This document shows, piece by piece, positions 31,276 to 42,722 of a stretch of DNA of 64,000 nt; positions within the stretch are counted from its first letter, which is position 1; every line of letters starts with the position of its first letter. This stretch comes from Anaspis maculata (taxonomy: Eukaryota; Arthropoda; Insecta; Coleoptera; Scraptiidae), in the NCBI GenBank assembly GCA_949128115.1, contig OX421963.1, forward strand, positions 87,739,602-87,803,601. The letters are read 5' to 3'. The notes below the pieces were generated by a model. That model saw nothing but the letters and a program-made list of their open reading frames with translations. It ran no database searches and was not told the DNA's origin. The position numbers and the translations under genes are program-made.

Positions 31276-33594
31276 TCAATAGACATATTATGTACTATTG
31301 ATCAGCGTTTAAACCACATCGATATATTTTTTGCTGAGGAGTTATCCCGGGTACGGACAGACGGACAAAGCGAAGCTAAAAGCACCTTTTCCCCATTTTT
31401 TCTTTGAAAGTGCGCCAAAAACTTTTGGGAAGAGCAGACACTTGACGCTGTTATCGCAGAGTCGCTGAGAAAAAGTGACGAAAAAACATTATTCAATAGT
31501 ACGGGCGCATGTTGTCTCATATACTAATTACTGGCTTTCACCGGCCAGGGCTGAGCCCGGTCTTAAGTGAGACCGTCGTAGTGAACGTTATTCATCGGAT
31601 GAAACGACTGATAATGGACGGGTAACAATGACATTATGAGAGTTTTTCGCACTATTTTTCACTTTTCACATTATAATGGCGTTTTTTGTCGGCCATTTCA
31701 GGAATAGTATGTTGACACCGTTGGAATTCTGAATCATAATGTAAGCAAGGTGGAAAAAAGTTCAGCTTGATATTTTGAGCCTGATCCGATGAGAAATGTA
31801 GGCGTTCAAGACAATTTGAAGTGTATAATTTGATAAACCTGAAAAAACCCCAGCTATCTTCTTGAACCCCTAAATGGGTAGACAACCCATTATATTTTCA
31901 ATTACTTCAACTTATTTGAATTAAATCACGTTTCCCGCTTTTGGAACCGCTTGGCCGATGATCATCTAAATAGTATCAGGACGACATCCTGTTGTGCCTT
32001 TCTTCTTGTTGTTTAAGGATAGAGCTCTCGAGATTGTTGAGGCAGGTCCGACTACGAGTTTGAACACAATGAGACACAGTATAAATGTTTAACATAACAT
32101 CAATCTATTCACCTCTATGTACATACAAGTCAAAAGGTTTAAATAATGGCTCGCTCCTATACCTAGTCCTACCTTCACATCGCAAGCTAAAATATCTGAA
32201 ATGTCTAAGCTATACCCGAAAAGAGAAGTTTCCCCTGATTATTTCGGACGTCCCAACCGAACCCTCCGACGAACACCTGATTCTACACCTTGATCAACAT
32301 TTACTTATGACTGATGTTGTGGTTTAAAGTTTTTTCTGTGGTTCAGTCAGATCCAACATTTGTGTTAGTATTAGAAATTATGTTAAGGTTAGGCCCGGCT
32401 TCTAGACACAAAAAAGGGAAGAGTGACTTCGACCACGAATGCAATCTTAGATTTGTGGGCCGGTGTGTGCGGTGGCCTCCTTTTTACGGAGCCTCTTTTC
32501 AAAGGCTAACGCTCTTTTTGGGCTATGGTTCTCTTTTGCCTGTTTGGAAGGGATTGGATATGGATGGCCTTTGTGGAGGCTTTAAACCTGTTTTCGCCGT
32601 GAATGGCCCCCAACGCTCAGAAAGATTCCCTTGGTCGCGAGTGCCTATAACCGGAAATATTGAACCAAATTTCACCCTTCCAAAACCTTTCGAACCGATG
32701 GTGTACGCGAAACAATTACTCAAGTCAAGGTACTTTGATGTGGAGAACGTTTTGAGCACGCCCCGTATACGCGTTAGTTCGTTGTTGTTTACCAGTTTGT
32801 GAGGGAAGGCAGCAGTCAGGAGGAACAAACGCGGATAATTGACTATACAGGATGTTCGCCGAAAAGCTGTTGCGGAGAGGCGTCGAAATAACTATTACCC
32901 TATTACGAAATAATCGCCGTCTACACATACCTGATCGAGCTCTAATAACAACTCATTTTTACAAAGTCCCTATCTGAATTCATCAGTTTCGAATAAGAAC
33001 GTCTTCATTCCCGAGACAAGCTCTACATGGAAATTTCAGGAACTGTCGTGGCGCTGAAACAAAATGATAGGCTTGAAGGAGCGGAAGGGGTCATCAATCC
33101 GATCAACAATTGCGACTCTACGGCAGGGTCCGAACTCCGATCTCAACGCGATTTTATTTTATTCCAATTACTTGATTTTTCACGTAGTTTCCAAATACGT
33201 TCAGTTATTTTCCAAATAACTAGGAGCTCAAGAAACGCAGAGGAAGCTCGTCCGCGAGTTTTCAGATCTAACCCACCAGGTCCGGTGCTCTGAGCACCGC
33301 AGTCACAACGCCAAGTCCAGAGGGCTCAAGGGCTCGAATACCTTTCTGTAAAGGTATCCAACAAAGGACGATGCTTAACAGTGACTGTACTTGTAAGCAG
33401 ACCGTAGCGCAAATACCAGCACGTGCAGGCAGATTCCGAACGCACGCGTAAGCCCCATCATACATTCTTGACGACAAAGCTCAACCGTAAGCAACAATCC
33501 CAACTCACCAAGACTAACCTTCCGCTCGTCGAGGTCATCACTCCGCTACACGAGATACCGAAACGAGAGAACTCATTTCTATCGGGCCTGGATC
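31276..33594. other. No identified gene; one unassigned 162-codon frame
   Basis: A plus-strand frame at 32314-32802 runs 162 codons, overlapped by two minus-strand frames (32523-32828 and 32725-32928). None has a family signature. Because the region is flanked by repeats and shows no splice-site logic, I do not call a gene. 33000-33480 is GC-richer with no clear feature. Confidence 0.35.
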
Positions 33595-33965
33595 ATTAAG
33601 GGGTTTCAACTCGACATCCTCGAGGTGAGTTAAAACTCGTCGTCAAGAAAGCGCGACTCAGCATCCTGGAGGGGGATCGAAACGCATCATCAACGGGTCC
33701 CAACTCTACGACTTGGGGAAAGGTCGAGACTGAACACCGGAAGGGTCTCGACACAACGACCTGGCGTAGGGCTGGAACTCGTCGTCGAAGGGTTCTGACT
33801 AGACTCCTGGAGGCGGGTCAAGACTCAACATCCAAGGGCTTTGACACGATATCCTAGAGGTGGGTTACAACTTAGAGTAGCAACTCATCGGCCTCTAGGC
33901 GGGTCAAAACTCAACCTGGAGGATTCTCGACTCAACTTTCCCCCAAGGGGACCAATATTAAGTCT
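33595..33965 (+). repeat. Degenerate ~22-25-bp minisatellite
   Basis: About 15 diverged units with an approximate pattern GACTC(A/G)ACATCCTNGAGGGGGTC. Clear examples are CAACTCGACATCCTCGAGG (33605), GACTCAGCATCCTGGAGGG (33657) and GACTAGACTCCTGGAGGCGG (33797). Period varies between 21 and 27. Ends where repeat B begins. Confidence 0.7.
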
Positions 33966-33984
33966 CCGAAGGGTTTCGCCGCCG

Positions 33985-34083
33985 GCATGGATGGTGCTGA
34001 TGGCTACCTTTCTGGATCGGAAGAGTACGATGCAAAGAACATTTCCACCAAGTGGCATTTTCTCATCAAAAAATGCAAGGTAC
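33985..34083 (+). repeat. Interspersed repeat B, copy 2
   Basis: Reverse-complement match to 8489-8584. In this orientation the frame DGADGYLSGSEEYDAKNIS is open and continues to 34323 as part of a 112-codon frame with no recognised domain. Confidence 0.8.
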
Positions 34084-34179
34084 TTTCAACTAGCATCCGG
34101 ATTAAAATGCGGGTGGCTTCAGTTATTACTGAGTTTGTTGGCGCTAAGCAGGATGCCATCAAGAATATGTTGATTTCAG

Positions 34180-34425
34180 AGGGGAATCTTCGATGCTCAT
34201 TTCATAATAGTGGGTCAATTTTGGACTATATTGAAAATAATTTATTGGAAAGAACCAATTTTCAACTGAACTGTTCAATTGGGAATTTCCAATACATTTT
34301 TGGTTCTTATTTCATATGGCGGTAGCAGGTTCATATTGGAATATTTAAATTGGAAATATTCAATTGAACCGTTCAATGGGATGTTCCCATACATTCTTAA
34401 TTCTTATTTTATAGCAGTACCTAAT
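34180..34425 (+). repeat. Two diverged copies of a ~95-bp unit
   Basis: The segment at 34265-34328 (AACTGAACTGTTCAATTGGG ... GGTTCTTATTTCATATGGCGG) is repeated with changes at 34360-34425 (AATTGAACCGTTCAATGGGA ... AATTCTTATTTTATAGCAGT). Confidence 0.65.
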
Positions 34426-36163
34426 GAGTTTGTGCATATTTGTGAAATTTGCAGATCATGACCAGGAGAATTCAATTCAAGGCACAACATCGGGCAATAT
34501 TGGTATTTTAGCAGTAGTATTGGTAGAATATTTTTTACCGCGCGACCTCAAAACTCCACTTTCATCCATATTTCTTCGCGTTGACGGCAAACGTAACAGA
34601 ACCGTACTTAGGTATTACTGTATCTATACTCGAATACATACCCACGGAACATTATAATATTCATGCTCGTGTATGCAAGATAACAATATACAAAACACTC
34701 TTATTGGTGTCGCGTGCTGTTTTGACGATTAAGAGAGGAGAAACTCGAGTCGCTGAACAATGGCGCCTGGTGACACGATGTCGTCGACGCGTTCTTTTTT
34801 TGTGCAAAAACGATAAATTATTAGCATGCCACATCCACCAGTGTCTCTCTCCATGTCCCCCGAGCAAACACCAGATACTTGCTCTTAATACGGACATGAC
34901 ACTGCTCGACATTTGAAATGACAATGCTATAATCTCACTTCTTGCGTCCTCGTGCTTACATGCGGCTCCGCAATGGGGAGAAAGAACCCGTCTTGCCTAA
35001 TACGCCACGTCTCCATCTATCACTGCATCTAGTTTCTTGATTGCGAGTGGGCCATTTACGAGCAGAAATCCGATTAGACTCAGTTTTCACCATCGTCGTC
35101 ATAAATCGTAATTAGCCTGTCCTCATAGCCGCGACCACGAAGACACTGGCAGGGGGAAATAAAGAAGTCGTGTTTATTGGCAAAGGCAAAGAATCATTTT
35201 CGTTTGTAGTTGCAATAAAGCTGAAAGGCCGAGGATCTTTCTACTCTGAGCGCTAAAAGTTGCTCGTAGGACACGCGTTTTCTTGATTGAAGCGCCTTCG
35301 GCCTTGCTGCCAACCTGCCACACATGTAAATTTATCATTTGATCTTCAGACTATATTCGCTATTTATGTGATGACAATATGTGACTCTTCGTAGACAAAA
35401 TTTTCTAGTCTCAAGACTTAAGATACGTCCTCCCGCGTTCTTCATTTAGAAAAAGCTGATGAATATAGCAAAAAAGTACACAACAGTGGTTTCAAGGCTT
35501 TGCGTATGCCTTTTCTCTTATAGTCCGTATATATTTTCCAATCTATTGTATTACAAGCTATGACTATGGGCAACTTGTTGAATACTGTCGAAATGATCCA
35601 ATTTAAGTATAACCTAAAACGTACAATAAACTAATCCAATACCCACATACGGCATCATCTCGAAGGGCGAAAAATGAAAAGACGTCTAGACTAGGCGTGT
35701 AAATCAAGTGCAATATAAACGAACGAGCTTCGTTGCTTTAAAATGCAAATGGGTTTTGTTCATATTACTTATGACAACAGATCCAATTTCCTACTCCTGC
35801 ACTATGTTACCGGTAATGCAGAACGCATATATCACCTTCCCTCTTATGCTTATATGACAAATCTCTGGCACACAGGGAGGATTTTTCGCCGGCTTTTGTC
35901 GCGTATGCTTTGTGGGTATATAAATTCACGTTTCATCAAAATATGTCAAAAATAACTATTTGGCACAGAACTTTTCAATTGGGTTTCTTGCCATTCTCAT
36001 AGTGGAGTTGCAATAGATAACTCTTGCGATAGACAGACAACATAATTTGACGATATCTATTTTTGTACTGTGGGTGCCACAGGTAAACCACCAACTTTAC
36101 TTCACTTGCAGTATATAGGTAGGTAGTTACTGAACCTTCTGGAGTGATGAGTGGCCCGAAAGA
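34426..36163. other. No gene seen
   Basis: Frames at 34581-34916 (plus) and 34661-34924 (minus) overlap each other and match nothing I recognise. 35743-35955 is a 70-codon plus-strand frame without a domain. Confidence 0.45.
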
Positions 36164-36256
36164 TATAAAACACTACTTACTTAGGTAATACGATTCATAA
36201 TTAGAATAGAATAAAACACTATTACTTAGGTGATACGATTCATAATTAGAATAGAA
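36164..36256 (+). repeat. 47-bp tandem duplication
   Basis: ATAAAACACTACTTACTTAGG...ATTAGAATAGA is followed directly by a second copy at 36211, differing by one or two bases and one small deletion. Looks recent. Confidence 0.9.
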
Positions 36257-36656
36257 GGATATACCGAACCCTTGCTAAAAACAAACGTTTATAAGCAATA
36301 AATTTTATTTATTATTCATTTTATCATTTTAATAATCACTATGCTAAGATTCACCCCAAAAATCCTAAATTAGCTATGTCATGATTGAATGCTTTCCCAG
36401 TTGAAACCCCATTGGTCAATGGGTCGGTGATTACCCAACGTACTTTTACTTTATGGTAGCCAAACGGCTCGCTTTTCAAACAAAATTGTTTTAAGAAATG
36501 GCTTTCGTGACCAAAGCATGGGACGTTTAATGCCAAACATCGGAGGGCCAATTATGAGGAAAAGGAAAAATATAACGGCAGTGGTGAAAGAGCCAATGCG
36601 TGTCAAGAAATACAAATATATAATGGAAAGAGTACAACAAAAACACTAACTAATCC

Positions 36657-37200
36657 GGATATGCAGAGCATATCGAACAACGTCGACGGAGGCGCTGCAG
36701 GTGTTGGCAGGGATGATACCACCGATAGACCTCATGGTCGAAGAAATGATTGAAATTCACCAACAAATAGGACGGACAAACCAAGAACTGAGACAGGAAA
36801 TTATAGAGAAATGGCAGAACAGATGGAGAGAGACATCGAAAAAAGCACAATGGTCTAAGAAACTCATACCCGACATCGCTGGAGGTCGATTTTGAGAAAA
36901 GGCTGCCGGCAGAAAACTTGATCCAAGGGATGACAAGGAATGAGACGGTATGAAAGAGGATTGCAATAGCGATCAGGTACATAATCGGAACGAAGACGAA
37001 AGAAAACTGGAATGGCGGGAGAGAATGAGATAATGATGATGCTATGATGATGCTATGATGACCAGCCGCCCCCGAATGCTTCAGCGGTTCCGGGGGACGG
37101 GTTAACCACTAGCTCTGATGGGTTTAGTGGGTAGGGTTTGCGGAGGCGCGGAGGCCAAGTCCCACACTCCCTTGGTGCTAGGGCGTGCGTAAAAAGCATT
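36657..37200 (+). pseudogene. LINE ORF2 C-terminal fragment and 3' UTR
   Basis: The frame ICRAYRTTSTEALQVLAGM, then PPIDLMVEE, EKWQNRW and SKKLIPDIAG matches the C-terminal end of non-LTR retrotransposons of the R1/I/Jockey group, where the AYRT.S..A..V..G..P pattern and the W..RW......LIP.I pattern are conserved. A stop follows at 36893. Downstream GGTTTAGTGGGTAGGG and AGTCCCACACTCCC are typical 3' UTR phrases of that group. The polymerase core is missing. Confidence 0.8.
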
Positions 37201-37787
37201 CCCCTCCTCCCAGAAAAAAAATTGCTTTCACAAAAATCATCAGTAAAACACATCTTATAAAAATTGAACTCTGCAGATGTGTGAAGAGTGATTGTGAAGC
37301 CTTCAGCTAACGTAGGTAACTGAGAAATTTTCGGCAAATGTGGATTCCGAATGTTTCATCACTGAGCCCCAAGTGGCTTGTCCAGTTAACATAATTAAAA
37401 AAATTATCATCCATTCACAGAAACTGATCAACAAACTTGTATAGGTATTTTACAACCCAATGAGCACTTGATACATAAGTACTACTTTTGTCACTTATTT
37501 GACATGGCGATGCTAAGCTGGTATAACTTGTGGTAGAGCGCATGAACAGGTACAAGCTGCAAAACACGGCAATCCGATTTAAAACAGTCGGCCGCCGCGC
37601 CTGACACACTGGCGGCCGGTTAGTTTAGCACTCCGCCACGAGGTGGGTGCGCGGGCTCCAACCTACGACTGCGGACCGTGCGGCTTAACGCAAACGAATT
37701 TCACTGCCTTAACCAAATCATTCACAGATGGCGCTGGTGCCGTTGCCTACAATCACGAGCTTTGTCACTATGTGTAAAGGCATTTCG

Positions 37788-37980
37788 GAGGGCATTTCAG
37801 ACTCCAATAGTTGTTGCCGTCCATTATGTTTGCATAACCCGTCCCACTTCCTAGTCCTTATATCAGAGCTTCGGCTAACCTGGGCAATAAGCAACCAATC
37901 TCAACAAAGACTCTTTGAAATACTGTTGCAATCGTATCAACAAACACTTCTGTGAAAGAGCACCAAGTCATAACCTTTAT
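37788..37980 (+). repeat. Direct repeat F, copy 1
   Basis: About 193 bases beginning GAGGGCATTTCAGACTCCAA and ending CAAGTCATAACCTTTAT; repeated at 38312-38502. Near-identical over most of its length. Confidence 0.9.
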
Positions 37981-38311
37981 TTCCGAGGGCATTTCACCTC
38001 AAAGGCATTTACGTGTTTGTTGTGTTGATACATGAGATGTAATGACTTTTATAAAAGTTGTATATGGATATTACAGTTTATGTATTTAAGTTGACACTTG
38101 TCAAAATAACCTCAAAAATTACAAGAATTTCACAATTTTCAATAGAACAAACACGTAAAATGTTGTATAACACTCGTGGCTTGTTACACAAGATGCTTTC
38201 CGACACTCAACCTCTCACAGAACTCGGGCTGCGCCCTCGTTTCGCAAATTTCGGCTTCGTGTCTGAAAACCATTTATGTAACAGCCAACTCGTATTGTAA
38301 ACTACTATTAC

Positions 38312-38502
38312 GAGGGCATTTCAGACTCCAATAGTTGTTGCCGTCCCTTATGTTTGCATAACCCGTCCCACTCCCTAGTCCTTATATCAGAGCTTCGGCT
38401 AACCTAGGCAATAAGCGACCATTCTTAACAGACTCTTTGAAATATTATTTCAATCGTATCGACAAACACTTCTGTGAAAGAGCACCAAGTCATAACTTTT
38501 AT
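38312..38502 (+). repeat. Direct repeat F, copy 2
   Basis: Second copy of the repeat at 37788, 524 bases downstream. On the minus strand both copies begin close to an AATAAA-like signal (CCAATAAAAGTTATGACTT here), so they could be LTR-derived termini of the minus-strand Gypsy remnant at 39 kb. That is inference. Confidence 0.85.
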
Positions 38503-39082
38503 TGGGTGTAATCGCTGCTGCAGCGCGGCTTCCTGAGCGTCGTCTGCTGCGGTGTGGATGGGGAGCGGCTCTTGTTCTGGCAGTCTTCGGCTGGTGCCTC
38601 GGGAGGCGCTGACGGTTTCGATTTCGTCCTTTTCTGCGGTTGATCATCCATGGTTCACTTCAACGGAAAAAAACAAGGTGCCAAAACAGTCTCCAGGGCG
38701 TCCATCTGCTTCTGACAGTTCAGCTCTCCAGTCCTGCGGACGTTCTCATGGCGTTAAGTCTGGTGTCGACAAAGTGCAAGCACACGAGAAGTCTCCGGGT
38801 AGACCGATGGCGGCCGCTGGCAGTCGGTTCGGATGGGGCAAGTCCGAGACAGCTGATCTAGCTGCGGACTTTTCTGGTGTCGCTTGATGTTGACTACGGC
38901 GTTGAGCAACTCGACGACCTAGCCAGCGGTGGGAAACGTCTCACGGCTTCGATTATGCGGCGTGGCGGTGGCCCCAAGGAGTTTGTTGGCGAGTCCGTGC
39001 CACCGGTTGAGGCAGACGCTGGGGCGGTGTGTTTAGTGCTCGGTAGAGCTCCTAGTCGGCGGCTTGGGACGGCCGTAGTTTG
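38503..39082. other. GC-rich stretch, no identified gene
   Basis: Noticeably GC-richer than the window average. A minus-strand ATG in strong context (ACCATGGATGATCAACC, near 38652) opens only about 50 codons. Frames on both strands lack motifs. It lies directly after the integrase fragment on the minus strand, so it may be decayed Gypsy sequence. Confidence 0.35.
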
Positions 39083-39250
39083 ACCAAGGCAATTTTGAAT
39101 ACTTTATTTATCCGTTCCACTGAATTAGCTTGAGGGGTATACGGCGCGATCCCGATCTTTCGAATTTCCCGAGTAGACAGCAAGCCCAAAAATTCTCGAC
39201 TCACAAACTGAGGCCCTCCGTCAGTGAGCACTACCTGCGGACATCCCTAT
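39083..39250 (-). pseudogene. Gypsy-type integrase core, 3' part
   Basis: The minus-strand frame reads VVLTDGGPQFVSREFLGLL, then APYTPQANSVERINK. This contains the second catalytic Asp (LTDGG..F) and the third residue (Glu in NSVER) with the family YTPQANS box. One in-frame stop precedes it. It continues the frame of 39803-39896, from which it is separated by an inserted MITE. Confidence 0.85.
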
Positions 39251-39251
39251 C

Positions 39252-39802
39252 GTAGGAATAGAGAGTTATTGCAGATGAAATAAGGGCACGCAGTAATCAA
39301 AGCGGCACTATTTTGACACCTACGCTTGCGCAGATTGGTGCAACGTTAAATTTCCCCTAATAAAGATAGTGCCTGCCTTTATTTGTGCACTCTTCAGGTC
39401 GACCTTATTTATACCATATTTTGACAAGTTCTAAAAATTGCCTTATTGTGAGTGTATTGTTGGTTGCCTATACTTCTTCAATTTCGAGCAAACTACCCTT
39501 ACGTTATTAAATAGGGGGTTAATTTTTTGCAGAATAGACTCCACAGGCCTTGCAGTACACGTGTGCAAGAAATCAGGGCCGTCGGAGGGGTCTTTCTTGG
39601 ATCATTTGTGTCCCGCATGCAATTTGCATGCGGCATGCGCTTTTTGACACCCGTTAGAGGGTATAAGTAGAGGGATTAGGAAGTTTGCGATCTGCAATAT
39701 TTCTAAGTCTGCAACCAAAAATAAGGTAAGCAGTATTTTATTAACGCCTCCTTAATTAGTGCCGTGCAGTAAAGTGGCATTCTGCAATAACTCTCTATTA
39801 TC
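39252..39802. mobile_element. ~540-bp MITE inserted in a Gypsy integrase
   Basis: The ends GAATAGAGAGTTATTGCAGA and (reversed) ATAATAGAGAGTTATTGCAG match, with further pairing (GGCACTA near both ends). The flanking CTATCGTA and ATCTCGTA agree at 6 of 8 bases, consistent with a decayed 8-bp target duplication as made by hAT elements. Integrase sequence resumes on both sides. No transposase inside. Confidence 0.75.
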
Positions 39803-39896
39803 TCGTATCTTCCAGCGGAACCGACAGTCTTTGCAGTGGCTTTGCGCAGTGCTTGCACTTCTACCCACTTTGAAAAATGGTCCTGCATGACCAACA
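39803..39896 (-). pseudogene. Gypsy-type integrase core, 5' part
   Basis: The minus-strand frame contains VMQDHFSKWVEVQALRKATA followed by KTV. This is the first-Asp region of retroviral-type integrases (D.FSKW.E...L..ATA). The MITE begins about ten codons later. Confidence 0.8.
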
Positions 39897-40400
39897 GTTA
39901 CGTATTCTCGTATTCTCCTGTAACAATTTTTTTGCTTTCACAGCGGATTTCAGTGTTGAGTACCTAGACAAATAATTACATAGAAAGTCTAGTTCTCTCG
40001 GATTCATTTCCTCTAAATTTCACACATCAAGTTTGGTCATTTTTCTCAAGAATAATTTCGATTCTTTGTTTTTCAATTTAGTTCATAGTCATTCAACTTT
40101 TGAAGATTTGAAGATACATACCTACACGGTTCATTGTTATTTATATTCATTAACAATCTAAAGCTAGAGTACATGCAGTGTCTATTTTCCACGCAAACGT
40201 TCAAGAAGAAATTCACACACATTTAATAGTTTTGTCTTGTTTTGTACAAACTACTTGGGGAACGTGACGTCACGGGATTCGGTATTTTAATATTTCTTGG
40301 TCAATTGCATAAAACTTAAGCGAATGCGGTAGTCCACGTATCTATTTTTTTAATAACTTACTTATCACTTCTTCTACTTACCGAGATTGTATAATTATAA
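39897..40400. other. No gene seen
   Basis: AT-rich DNA between the Gypsy fragment and the 3' end of the minus-strand LINE; part may be the LINE 3' UTR. Confidence 0.5.
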
Positions 40401-42722
40401 TTAATAACAATGCGTAAGAGAGAACATCAGAATTAGGTATAAATAAAAGACCTCGTCCAATCCAGGACCATTGTCGAAGGTCCCCAAAATACTGGCTATA
40501 TTACCCCTTTGAATCTCTAGACTGATTCGCTGCATAAAAAAAGACTTGGCTCTGATGTCAGCCGACTTGTCAATCAAAAGTTTACCTAAAGAATTGGCAA
40601 AGTCGAGTGCAACAGAGGACCAAGTTCCAAATGTTTCTACAGCGAAAGCCAGAAATTCAATGTGGTAAGACAACGCAGAGTATTTGCGGACCTCTTCTGT
40701 TACTGCTTTGGAGGCGACAGCTCCAGCTGACACAGATGAACAGGCCACATGTGAAGGGGCAAGTGTATCGACACATGTTACATCCCAGACAAGGGCTCGC
40801 CCCTTTGACCAAGGAATCAGTGACATTCCATCCGGTCTTTTACCATCAGATCTGCTCGATCCGGGGGGTTCTAGGATAGATGAAATGTCAACTGAAGCCA
40901 GAGAGCGCTTTATGGTGTTGTTTAAGGCAGCATGCCTTGGGATTCTACCTACGCTTCTTGGACAGGATAGGCCATGAATACCTTGGGCACTCACAATTAC
41001 CCCACAGACGCATGAGTGTGGCCGGCAAACCTCGGCGCCTAAGCGTAAGGCTAACGATATCCTCAACGTATGCTTATCTAAATAGTAACGTTCCTAAGTG
41101 GGTAGAAAGATAGGCCTTCAGCCAAGCACCGGATTCCTTTCTCGAGCAAGCCAGGAGACGTGCGTTGTCAGATTCTGAAGCGGATGAAAGTAAGTTATCA
41201 AACCTATCCTTTAACATGGGGAAGTCCCAACTGCTTTGAGAGCCAGGATCCAGGGGTAAGGGTGTATTGGGTAGCAACGCAGTCCAACAATTCATTGCCT
41301 CCTGCAAACAGTCAACTTCAAATTCACCAAGTGACGGGGAAACAATTGTACCGATGAGGTCGAAAGTGCTGTTTACAGAAGAAATGAAAGTTGGAAAAGC
41401 TAAGTCCGAGGCGCTACGAACTCCCAATCCCCCAGAATTATTTGGCAATAAAGCTTGCTGCCAACAAAGATCGTTTAAATTCATATTGAGAATTTGCTGC
41501 AAACCCGCACGGATGAATGAATCCAATTTAGAAAGGAGATCAGGGAATAAAAAGGTTGGACTGGATCTGAGAGAATAAGTGAAACGTGGAATTCAGAAGC
41601 AAGATTTTAGCAAAGCAACATGTGGTTGAATACCGCACAAACGTTTCATGAAGTACTCAATTTTTTAAATTTTAAAATCAAAAAGATTGTGTAGAGATTC
41701 TGTTGTAAGGGGAGTACCCAAAATTAAAAACTCGTCATTGTTGAGAACTTTTATGTTGGGTACAATCAAATTTATATCTTGCAAAATTTCCAGTCTCCTT
41801 TCTAAAGAAACATGATCGAGAAAAATTAGTTTGCATTCATCAAAATTCAGTTAGAGACCGATTTTTGTTTTAACTTCCAATAACGTATTTGCAAGTCTTG
41901 GATTACGACGTGAGCCTGACCGCCTAGGGTACCATCGTCAAAGTACCAGATGTTACATTCTGAAGTAATGCGTTCAATTATTTTATGAATGCCCAAGCTG
42001 AAAACTGCAGGGCCCAAAGGGTCGCCCTGCTGGCATCCAACAGATGACTCGATAATAGTGTTCTTGTAAAACAGGTTAGTGGGTTGCAAGTAGCATTGAA
42101 AAAGGTATTGAAAAGCAGAATGGATACTTTCTTTTACATCCGTTAAAAGAGAATCCCGCTCGATGGAGTTGAAGGCATTCCTTTAAAATCGCTTTTTTAC
42201 AATTACTTCACCATTTTTAGAATTTTTGAAATAGGTTCTGATGAGATGAGCTGCTGCTTCTGTACCACCTTTTGTTCCAAATCCCAACTGGAGTAGACGG
42301 AGTTTAATACCTAGGACAGATTTTATCTTAGAGCACACAACTTCGAGCACAGTCTTCTTAGAGTACTGCCAATGGCAATGGGACGCACGCTTCCATCTTT
42401 CTTTTCGAGATCTATTAAAGAAGCGCCATAAAGAAAAGGTGAAAGCTCAACGACGACTTTCCCAGAGAGCAAGAAATTCATCAATATAGTTAATGAGCGT
42501 AACAGCATCCAACCAGCCTCTCCTAATGACTTCGCAGTGAGGTCCTTCAAGTGTTGAGGGGTTAATCCATCCATACCCCCAGCAGAGCCACAAGGAAAAG
42601 ATCTTATAGCTCCTAGGACGTCTACTTCTGATGCTGATAGGGTCTGAACATCAGTTGGAGCGACAGGTAGGACAGAAGGGCGTGATGGTTGAGGATGTTT
42701 TGACTTCAGGATGGACAAAGTT
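40401..42722 (-). pseudogene. LINE with restriction-like endonuclease, main part
   Basis: Minus-strand reading order: RT entry region (SFPCGSAGGMDGLTPQHLKDL near 42600); SVGCQQGDPLGPAVFSL and the catalytic YFDDG (41950-42050); a thumb region with NNSGGLGVRSASDLAFP (41420); then a cysteine/histidine cluster (CVCG...HGLSC), RHAALN, KRPDG and LVWDVTCVDT (41020-40780). The last part fits the C-terminal PD-(D/E)xK endonuclease of R2/NeSL/CRE-type non-LTR elements. Several frameshifts separate 42323, 41847-42089, 41074-41526 and 40401-41066. The 5' part continues at 44750 beyond an inserted DNA transposon. Related elements are common in arthropods and other invertebrates. Clade assignment is inference. 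Confidence 0.8.

Noticed and set aside
32314..32802. 162-codon plus-strand frame as a host gene
   Set aside because: Good length but no motif, no splice sites bounding it, and competing frames on the other strand; left unassigned.
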